Shown one piece after another: positions 56,234 to 64,000 of a stretch of DNA of 64,000 nt. Both the position numbers and the translations under genes were made by a program. Each line of letters starts with the position of its first letter. The first letter of the stretch is position 1. Origin of the DNA: Hygrocybe punicea (taxonomy: Eukaryota > Basidiomycota > Agaricomycetes > Agaricales > Hygrophoraceae); contig OY744469.1 of NCBI GenBank assembly GCA_963556145.1, positions 5,118,767 to 5,182,766 on the forward strand, given 5' to 3'. Below the pieces are notes generated by a model that worked only from the letters and a program-made list of their open reading frames with translations, was not told the DNA's origin and did not search any database.

Positions 56234-58163
56234 ATGTCCTTGCCAGTCGTCAAAACCTCGACTCCCGCTGTCAATCCCGCCGCCTTCAAGTACTGGCCTG
56301 ATGCGCCGCCCAAAAAGCTGCAGGAGCTACATCGCATCTTCCAAATCCAGTACATGGTCCCGCCCAAGATTCCGGCACCCAACAAGGAATCCGGCACCAT
56401 TCCCGTATTTTCTCGTAATCTCTATGTACTGAAGACACACCCCCACGATGCCACCGCCCGAGGTGAGTTATGGCGCGAAATCCCCGAACGATACGAGGAA
56501 CCGCTCCGTCGCTTGATTTATCAAATGGATATGTACATCTACGCGACAGCAGCCATCGCATACAACAAGGCACCCAACTACTCGCCGGACTACGTCAAAA
56601 ATGATAAGGAAGGGACCGATTCACTTCGGGATTACCTCAAGTATACCGACACCGTCATGGACGAAATTTGGGCAGAAGTCTTGGTGGCGAAACGGGCAAA
56701 CGAGGTTACCCGTGACTGGCGAAGCAAGATCTTCGATGATTGGCTCCTGAAAGAATTTTATGTTGGGAAACATTCTCCATCGGCTTTGATTCAACATGGC
56801 GCTGTGAACACCGAGATCAAGCCCGAGGATCTAGGTAAGTATATATGTATTTATGGCCAAATGAATTCTCACGTCTGGCATCATAGATTGGGCAAAATAC
56901 GACGAATCCGTGCCAGCATGGCACAGCGGAACCTTGGCAAATTGGTCATTCGGTGGGCTTCCGGATGCCACAAAGCTCGAGATCATCGGTCATGTTATTG
57001 CTTGGTGTAAAGGACATAGTGTCCTCGTCGATTCTGATGTGGCAGATGATGATGAAGGTGTGATCTAGAATTACATGTGTGATTGTGCTAATGATATAGT
57101 ACATTTGCAGAGGAGCCAGTTGCCCAGGGCAAGGGCAAGGGCAAAGCCAAGTCAAAATCGGTCAAAAAACAGAAGGCATCTTCTGCTGGTTTGTACAAAT
57201 TTTCAACCATAGTGGTGTATAGATCTATTGAATATTCAGGTGGCGCAGACAATTCGTCCGAGAAGGACAAAAAGAAGCCCAAGCCCAAGCCCAAGCCCAA
57301 GTCCAGTAAGTACTTTCATTGTCTGTGATTGTCATACATGCAAACCCTTCATCATGACAGAGCGCACAATCAAGTCCAAAGCCGAGGACGACGATGAGGG
57401 TGAGTTATTGAATTCCGAATATCAAAACGATGATCCAACACATTTATTCATGTATAGACGACATAAAGATGGAGGAGGACGTAGCCCCGGTAAAGAAGAA
57501 GCGGTCTAAGGCCCAAATGCGTACGTTGCTCACCTTGTTATGATTAATGCACTGACATCTCGCAGTCGCTGTTGAAATTGGGTCGTCGCGCACAACCCGG
57601 CAATCGGCATCGGAGAAATTGACAATGGAGATTAAGCCACCCATCGCCCCCGAGCCGGATGTTGTGGCACCGGAATCCGCGAAGTTGGACATTTTAGGAC
57701 CAGAGTGGGCGGGGTTGTTGGATGTTGATAATGATATAACCATGGACAACGATGACGGATCTCCCGAACCTGAAAAGATGTCTCCCAGCGATGGTCACGA
57801 GGATGGCGAGATGGCAAAGAGGAGGAAATTGGATGTTGCTTCGGAGCAAGCGGGCATTATCGTAGAGAAACTCAACCTGGTGAAGCCACCGAAGAAGTCT
57901 CCGACTCCAGGTATGTATTTCAACATTACATCATAGGCTGTATATATTCCAATTCTGATCTTCTCCATGTCCTAGGATTCCGTCCCAATACGCGTGCATC
58001 GTCACGCCACCAGTCATCGACCCCTGCAGAGCCCAGCGCTTCATCAATGGATGTGGATTGGAGCAACATCGTTCCACCCGAAATCCTACTCTCCATTACT
58101 CCAAGCCAAACGAGGCCTTCATCTCCCAAGCCATCGACATCCAAACTTGATCCCAGGCCTTAA
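56234..58163 (+). CDS. Gene A' (right copy): lysine/proline-rich, probably nuclear protein
   Basis: Eight exons join to 516 aa: 56234-56834, 56887-57057, 57111-57188, 57240-57305, 57361-57399, 57458-57520, 57566-57910 and 57976-58163. The first 260 residues look globular (FKYWPDAPPKKLQELHRIFQ; DYLKYTDTVMDEIWAEVLVA; SFGGLPDATKLEIIGHVIAW). The second half is charged and repetitive: GKGKGKAKSKSVKKQK, KKKPKPKPKPKP, PVKKKRSK and AKRRKLD are good nuclear-localisation candidates between acidic stretches, ending SSPKPSTSKLDPRP. I recognise no domain. It lies directly upstream of the Helitron frame on the same strand, as A does in the left unit. Intact here, unlike the left copy. Confidence 0.75.
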
Positions 58164-59251
58164 TTTTGGAGGAGTAAGTCCTTCTTTTGTGGAGTATTCA
58201 TTATATTTGACTAAAAAAACTGTATCCCAGTCGTTGATTTCTGGAAACTTGGTGACAATCTGTGCCCTCAAATGTCCTCCTCATACATCGCTACTATTAA
58301 CATTTGTACAGTTTCTATATATGTATTTCTTTTTGCTCCGTTAAAAATGGTTTGTGTTACTGTCCTATGACCATAAGAATTGAGCATGATAGTGAGCATA
58401 GATACAGCATAAGGCATCAATCTTGTTGACTGAAAATCTGTTTGTCTAAAATATATCCTGGTGAATGCATTACTTTCAGTTCAGTTGTACAACCACCTAC
58501 ACACTCAACTTGAGAAGGACAACCTGAGATGACTCTCATTCGGGCTAATGAAAATTCAAATTGAATATATGTAAGAAACCAGAATCACGAACTTTATGGA
58601 CCTATTAAATGAGGATACAATGATACAAGAGTAACAAAACCCCCTCTTGTAGTGGAAGATATAACTGTCACTCCAAGGGGAGCTATGACTCTTTGGTACC
58701 AGAATAATACAGTATACTTGTGTGGGAATGATACGTACAGCTCCATAAAAATGACAATGTATTTCTGACAAGGATGAAGAACAATGATAATTTCCATGAA
58801 TTACCAAGCAATTGTCAAATATGCACAGTTGTCAAACAGCCTGGTTGTTCAACTTCAATACCTGTTTTGTCTGTTGAGCAAGCCAGAAATAAATATCACT
58901 GAGACTCTGAAGATTAAATCCACAAAATATCTTAAAAGGGGGTACCATTGTTCTTCTCAGTCGGTTTGATCAATGTCTTGTCAGCCAGACCCCTAATAAG
59001 ATCGTAAGGCAGCTATTCATGATACAGATGCATTTTTGGCCTGTATCAAGGCATGTCACAGGAACATAGAATGGAATAAAAAAAGTAAACACAGATTTCT
59101 AAAGATTCAGGCACGCCTTATGGTGTTTTGGGAAAAGCTTACAAATAATATAATGTCATATGATCAATCCCATTGTGTTAATTGTTATTCATGATCCGAA
59201 CCACTTGACTAGTTAAATGGGCGGTGTTTCCTCTTACTGTCACAAATCCTC
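58164..59251. other. Non-coding DNA between A' and the Helitron frame (right unit)
   Basis: Homologous to 38,812-39,760 in reverse but diverged, and without the hairpin found there. The last 150 bp before 59,252 (GATCCGAACCACTT; ACTAGTTAAAT; GGGCGGTG) are better conserved and may include the promoter of the Helitron gene. Confidence 0.6.
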
Positions 59252-62200
59252 ATGAATCCCCACAACATCATCCGTGTCTGCATTGCATGTTTGACTTATC
59301 TATATTTCCTTGCAAATGCAACATTGTTTCCACAACTATGCCAAGACAAACTTATGTATATCTCTCCTGAACCAATTTCATGTCCTGTGATATCGACCTT
59401 GACCCAAGAATTGGGTGTTTTTCAAAGAAAACTCATAGAACATGAGTTGGCCCCAGATCAGGGCGATGCAACAATATTGATGCAAATAAATGCAACACTA
59501 TATGTAAAGATCATTGGAATAACAAAAGAAACAAAAGATAACTTGACAGTCGATCCATTATTCGTTTGGACTACATTTAAAAATAGCGCCTTCAAAATGC
59601 GAATACGTTCTATTCAATATGCCAGAAGATATTTCTTACCTCCTAAATATCTCTTTGCTTTGTATTGTCTTCTCAAACCTATCACTGTCCAATGTCGTTG
59701 TAAAATGATCAAAGCATTGCTCATGCGATCGCTATTGAGACGACATGATTTCAAAACATATTTATTTCATTGTATTACTAGTTCTCTATCACATGCAACG
59801 TTGCTGTGGACCACACTATGTTTCATAATACGGCATAGCCGTTCAAACATAATTGTGTTCAATTTGAATTTATTCGGACACTTGTTTAAATCTTTATATA
59901 TAAATTTCGTTCATAGATATGACTACATTGGTGGTGGTAAACGAATACCAACATTCAAGTTTAGCTTTCTTCAATCTTTTATGCTACCGTCTAATAATAT
60001 CAACCATGATTCTGACATATTATTCGAATATGTGGGGCATATTGATGAACAAACAGCCAACACTTTATATGAAGATAGAAAAACATATGCATGTGTTAAA
60101 ATGCCTTTACATGAACTTCTGCCAAATTTGACAGTGAAGGATATTGGTGAAATAACAACAATACATGGTATATATTTGTCAAAGACATTACGAAGATTAC
60201 ATGGACAAGATCTATCTGTGGCATTAATGAGGCATAATTGTTCAGCTTGTGATACTCATGTTTCTATTTTTCATGTGCATGATATTAAATCACATAAAGA
60301 CCTGTGTAAACAGTGGTACAGAAGACAAAAAATGACAGAAACAAATGAGTGCGGCAAAGAAGAAACTCAGGCTCAAATGAAAGAAGAATTGGACAAGTCA
60401 GATGAGCAATTATTTCCTCCTCCTCCTCCATCTATTGAATTGAAGGAAACCATAATCAGCAACTGGTGCAGAGATACATCACCTGAATGTTTCCAAGAAA
60501 GTGGGTGTGCTGTATGTGGTCAATTGGTTGCATTGAAAAACATGTCTTTATTGTCAAAGACGAAGGTTAATCTGAAAATATTAACTAGAGACAATATGGG
60601 AATCACAAGATGTGAACGATATCATTGTTCTGATCCAATAGAGGATATCAAAGGTCCAGTGCTAGATGACACATGTAAATGGATATGCAAACCATGTGTG
60701 CTCAGTCTGAATAAAGGCCAAACTCCCAAATATGCTTTGGCGAATGGACTTTGGATGGGAAGAATTCCTGCACAACTTCAAAATCTAACATTTGCTGAAC
60801 AACTTTTGATTGCCCGTGTTCGTCACAACAAATGTATTGTTCGTGTCTCCTCTGGGATGCATAAAATGAAAGCAAATGCCATCATGTTTCAAAACCCAAC
60901 ACCAAAGATATATCAACGGTTGCCTCCAACAATTAAAGAACTTGATGAAGTGCTAGCGTTTATTTTCACTGGTCCTGCCAGACCAACTCCAGAAGACATG
61001 GAGCGAACGCCTTTATTGGTTCGCCGAAGGCGAGTTTCTGCAGCTTTAGAATGGCTGAAATTGAATCACATGGATTACTATGATTTAGATATCTCCTATG
61101 AAAATCTAGCACAATATCCAGATCATGGAATTCCTGTTGTGGTTGCATATCGACCAGCAGACACAAATAAGGAACCAGAAGCCACTAGTGCATTTGACAA
61201 TGAAGTGGAAGATGGTGTGGAAGATGGGCCTTGTCCCTTTGTTGTTAGTGGAATAACTGGCGAAAATCTAGATATTACAAGTCCAAAGGCATTAATAGCT
61301 AGAGCGACCAAGCACTTGATAGATGACCATGGTGGTGTTCTTGCCATAAGCCATGCTAGAAATCCAGAATCGTTCTTTAATAATCCTCAGTTATATCCTA
61401 TGATGTTTCCCTGCCTATTTCCATATGGCTTGGGTGGTATTAGCAGCATAGACAATGATGTTTTAAGCATCAGTGATATGATGCACAAAAGACATCTCCT
61501 GATGTACCATGACAAAAGATTTCAAACCGATCCCTATTTTCCATTGATTGCATTCAATCAAGAACAAATCAAAGACAGTACAACCGGAGGATATTTGTTG
61601 ACTAATAAACATAATTTCAACGATATTGCAAATCGCCTGATGAATATCAATACAGCTGTTTTGGATGACCTCTCTAAAAGATTATCTAGAGGTGATAGAG
61701 TCAAACCGGATACATCAGAAGAGAAAGCATGCTATAAACTCATTTCTGATCTGGATCACGTAGCTGGTCAGGTCAAAGGTTCAATTACTAACAAGAAATA
61801 CATGCGAAATGAGATTTGGTCTCTGATATCCTATATTGGTGCTCCGACTTGGTTTATCACTTTTGCACCTGCAGACATCAATCACCCACTATGCTTATAT
61901 TATGCTGACAACAAAGAAAAGTTTTATCCTAAACTACGTCTACCCCAGGATTGTTACAAACTAATTGCAAACAATCCAGTTGCTGGAGCCCGCTTTTTTC
62001 ACTTTACTACTGAAATGTTCATCAAACATATATTAGGAATAAATGAATCTCATCCTGGCCTGTATGGAAACACATCAGGTTATTATGCAACGGTAGAGGA
62101 ACAAGGACGTCTTACCTTGCATCTTCATATGCTGTTGTGGATAAAGGGATGCCTTACACCTCAGGAAATACGTGACAAAATTATGGGTGAAAATTCTGAC

Positions 62201-64000
62201 TTTCAGAAAAGATTAGTGGAATATTTGGAAAGTTTGTGTGTAGGACAATTCATGACAGGTTCTAAAGATGAGGTATCACAGAAAATGGAACAGACAATGT
62301 CGAAACCTGAATATCAACCACCAACATGTGTCATGCCAGATCCACCATCATATAATTGTTCCATGAATTGTCAATATCACAACAAAAGATCAACATGGTG
62401 GCAAAGGTTTCAAGATGTTGTAGATGATCTTTTATTGCGATTAAATGTACATAACAGGCATGATGGCAAAAAAAAGCCATACTGTCTTAATTCGAAAGGT
62501 GAATGTAAACGACGATTTCCCCGTGATATCTTTCAACAAACTTTTGTAGAACCTAACACTGGTGCTCTCAACCTCAAGCATGGTGAACCTTGGATGAACA
62601 CGGTGACACCTGAAGTTACATATATGCTACGATGCAATTCTGATGTGACCAGCTTATTATCAGGTACTGCTATAAAGGCCATAGTTGCATACATAACAGA
62701 TTATATTACAAAATTCTCCTTGAAGACCTATAGCATTTTTGAAGTGATAAAAAGTATTTTTGATAAGAATTCCGAAATGATTGGTGGCGACCTAAAAAGA
62801 AAAGACAAAGTCAGAAAGCTGTTTACACAAATAGTCAATTCACTCACCTCCAAAATGGAAATTGGTGCTCCAATGGCTTCATTATATGTCCTTGGAAATC
62901 CTGATCACTACACCAGTCATAAATTCGTGCCATTCTTTTGGAGATCTTATGTTAAAGAGGTTATCAGTGCATGGTCTGATGAAGAAATTCCTAATATATG
63001 TGAAGACCAAAATAATGCACAAAAGGTTGTTATTGGTAAGAATAATGGTGCATACATTGGACTTTCCAAAGTAAATAATTATATGTTCAGACCCGCCTTG
63101 TATGATAATGTATCACTGTATGACTGGATACGTCTTGCCACTATGGAACCAAAGAAAAGACGCACCAAAACAAAGACCAAAAGGGCCAGAAAAGAACCAG
63201 TGCAAAACCAAATTTTTGACAATCTAGGCTGTGATGATTTGTCTGACTCTTGCACTGAACCTACTAATGTTGACTATTCCAGTGATGACAACTTGTCTGA
63301 TGTCGTTGATAATGATATACTCATGGAGATAGATGAAATTCCAAAACCTGATAGTTTGAGTAGACATGCAGGCACAGAAATAGCTGATAAAACAAATGAA
63401 GTTGATCTTAATAAATTGACAAAATTTGAAAATGATTATACTTTACATTCCAATCATCCACAATATCTTACCCACCATGCCAAAATGAAAGGGAATGATC
63501 CTTTCATAGTTCCTAATTTTATTCCGAACACTTTGCCAAGGGCTGACCGTGGTGATCGAGAATATTATTGTTGTACAATGTTAACGTTTTTCAAGCCATG
63601 GAGAAGTGGCAAAGAACTCAAAAGTAAATTACAAACATGGGATAATGCTTTTATAGACCACGAGTTTTCTAAAAAAGAACTAGAGATCATGAAATACTTT
63701 GGTCTGCGGTATGAATGTTTGGATGCAAGAGATGATTTCTCTGCTAAACGTCAGAAGAATAATACTGCAAATATAAGGTATTCATGGGCGACCTCAAACG
63801 GTCTTGATGAACTGGATGACATGCACAATGCTGAATTTGCATTTAATGGCGACGACTTCAACAACAATATTGATGAAGACAATAATGACACGGAAATACT
63901 CCTGAAACTTGGTCAAAAAGGACAAAAAAGGAAAGATCAAATGCTGATAACTGAAAGAACTTTGAAAAGGTCAGGGTGGCTCGATGATTGTATTGATGGT
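59252..64000 (+). CDS. Helitron ORF0-Rep-helicase fused in one open frame (right unit, 3' truncated by window)
   Basis: From ATG 59,252 one frame stays open for 1,583 codons to the window edge. It begins MNPHNIIRVCIACLTYLYFL (ORF0), passes SFMLPSNNINHDSD where the left copy has a stop, and continues through the Rep half: CKWICKPCVLSLNKGQTPKY, DUF6570-like FTGPARPTPEDMERTP, HUH motif RLTLHLHML and tyrosine region AYITDYITKF. It then crosses KLTKFENDYTLHSNHPQYLT, the segment deleted on the left, into the helicase start MKGNDPFIVPNFIPNTL. The helicase motifs themselves lie beyond the window. An in-frame 9-nt tandem duplication in ORF0 keeps frame. This copy may be the autonomous form; the 77-nt overlap seen on the left suggests the fusion point deserves care. 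Confidence 0.85.
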   Translation, partial: MNPHNIIRVCIACLTYLYFLANATLFPQLCQDKLMYISPEPISCPVISTLTQELGVFQRKLIEHELAPDQGDATILMQINATLYVKIIGITKETKDNLTVDPLFVWTTFKNSAFKMRIRSIQYARRYFLPPKYLFALYCLLKPITVQCRCKMIKALLMRSLLRRHDFKTYLFHCITSSLSHATLLWTTLCFIIRHSRSNIIVFNLNLFGHLFKSLYINFVHRYDYIGGGKRIPTFKFSFLQSFMLPSNNINHDSDILFEYVGHIDEQTANTLYEDRKTYACVKMPLHELLPNLTVKDIGEITTIHGIYLSKTLRRLHGQDLSVALMRHNCSACDTHVSIFHVHDIKSHKDLCKQWYRRQKMTETNECGKEETQAQMKEELDKSDEQLFPPPPPSIELKETIISNWCRDTSPECFQESGCAVCGQLVALKNMSLLSKTKVNLKILTRDNMGITRCERYHCSDPIEDIKGPVLDDTCKWICKPCVLSLNKGQTPKYALANGLWMGRIPAQLQNLTFAEQLLIARVRHNKCIVRVSSGMHKMKANAIMFQNPTPKIYQRLPPTIKELDEVLAFIFTGPARPTPEDMERTPLLVRRRRVSAALEWLKLNHMDYYDLDISYENLAQYPDHGIPVVVAYRPADTNKEPEATSAFDNEVEDGVEDGPCPFVVSGITGENLDITSPKALIARATKHLIDDHGGVLAISHARNPESFFNNPQLYPMMFPCLFPYGLGGISSIDNDVLSISDMMHKRHLLMYHDKRFQTDPYFPLIAFNQEQIKDSTTGGYLLTNKHNFNDIANRLMNINTAVLDDLSKRLSRGDRVKPDTSEEKACYKLISDLDHVAGQVKGSITNKKYMRNEIWSLISYIGAPTWFITFAPADINHPLCLYYADNKEKFYPKLRLPQDCYKLIANNPVAGARFFHFTTEMFIKHILGINESHPGLYGNTSGYYATVEEQGRLTLHLHMLLWIKGCLTPQEIRDKIMGENSDFQKRLVEYLESLCVGQFMTGSKDEVSQKMEQTMSKPEYQPPTCVMPDPPSYNCSMNCQYHNKRSTWWQRFQDVVDDLLLRLNVHNRHDGKKKPYCLNSKGECKRRFPRDIFQQTFVEPNTGALNLKHGEPWMNTVTPEVTYMLRCNSDVTSLLSGTAIKAIVAYITDYITKFSLKTYSIFEVIKSIFDKNSEMIGGDLKRKDKVRKLFTQIVNSLTSKMEIGAPMASLYVLGNPDHYTSHKFVPFFWRSYVKEVISAWSDEEIPNICEDQNNAQKVVIGKNNGAYIGLSKVNNYMFRPALYDNVSLYDWIRLATMEPKKRRTKTKTKRARKEPVQNQIFDNLGCDDLSDSCTEPTNVDYSSDDNLSDVVDNDILMEIDEIPKPDSLSRHAGTEIADKTNEVDLNKLTKFENDYTLHSNHPQYLTHHAKMKGNDPFIVPNFIPNTLPRADRGDREYYCCTMLTFFKPWRSGKELKSKLQTWDNAFIDHEFSKKELEIMKYFGLRYECLDARDDFSAKRQKNNTANIRYSWATSNGLDELDDMHNAEFAFNGDDFNNNIDEDNNDTEILLKLGQKGQKRKDQMLITERTLKRSGWLDDCIDG

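Larger units (their letters stand above)
48277..64000 (+). mobile_element. Right unit: large Helitron-like element with D, C', B', A' and RepHel
   Basis: Read rightward, the order is D (antisense), C' (sense), B' (antisense), A' (sense), RepHel (sense), mirroring the left unit. The proposed 5' side is the inverted-repeat arm at about 48,281; the 3' end lies outside the window. Size would be at least 15.7 kb. Boundaries are inferred, the gene order is observed. Confidence 0.5.

Noticed and set aside
1..64000. tRNA or rRNA genes
   Set aside because: No cloverleaf with A and B boxes and no rRNA-like stretch was recognised by eye; a dedicated scan could still find one.

Overview
The window looks like nuclear DNA of a basidiomycete fungus, probably an Agaricomycete; the order cannot be decided from sequence alone. 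Genes are dense in short GT-AG introns (about 40-70 nt, with two probable GC-AG introns), and recognisable proteins include RNA polymerase II RPB1, an EngB-type GTPase, Mkt1, a Ste6-like ABC transporter and a Tnp2-like transposase. Most genes are split by introns, so the exon models here were built by hand from splice signals, reading-frame continuity and similarity between copies.

Region 1 (1-9,500) is ordinary gene-rich host DNA: the 5' end of RPB1 (leftward), an EngB-type GTPase (rightward, with a 13-nt microexon), a proline-rich protein (leftward), Mkt1 (rightward, eight exons) and a small cysteine-cluster protein (rightward). Region 2 (9,500-31,050) is mostly repeats and decayed sequence. 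It holds a CpG-poor block with a large foldback repeat and a MITE-like element (about 12.2-16.3 kb), a broken Ste6-type ABC transporter (16.8-18.8 kb), an apparently intact ten-exon WD40 gene (20.0-21.8 kb), a small hypothetical gene, a Tnp2/CACTA-type transposase gene (24.5-27.8 kb), and a coiled-coil exon cut off next to a Helitron 3' end.

Region 3 (31,049-64,000) is the most unusual part. Two large related units lie head to head. Each carries a Helitron Rep-helicase gene plus the same set of non-Helitron genes in the same order and relative orientation. Left unit, leftward: gene C, gene B (antisense), gene A, then ORF0, Rep and helicase, ending at a textbook Helitron 3' hairpin and CTAG at 31,049. 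Right unit, rightward: gene D (antisense), C', B' (antisense), A', then one open frame in which ORF0, Rep and helicase are fused, running off the window. Homology between the units continues through the non-coding DNA between A and the Helitron genes, so A, B and C look like cargo of one large Helitron-like element rather than chance neighbours. B carries an N-terminal Cys/His cluster and an ATP-grasp-like C-terminal half; A is a lysine/proline-rich, probably nuclear protein; C and D belong to families that I think recur in Agaricomycetes but have no function I know.

The two units are old and mosaic. Rep-helicase and the first exon of A are nearly identical between units, whereas B and C are only about three quarters identical but keep the same exon boundaries and open frames. 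Left A has one nonsense codon, left Rep-helicase is split by a 41-nt deletion, left ORF0 is separated from Rep by a 2-nt difference, and D has an apparent frameshift. The A/B divergent promoters of both units hold tandem arrays of palindromic CGAAC-rich units of different length (about 104 bp left, 82 bp right).
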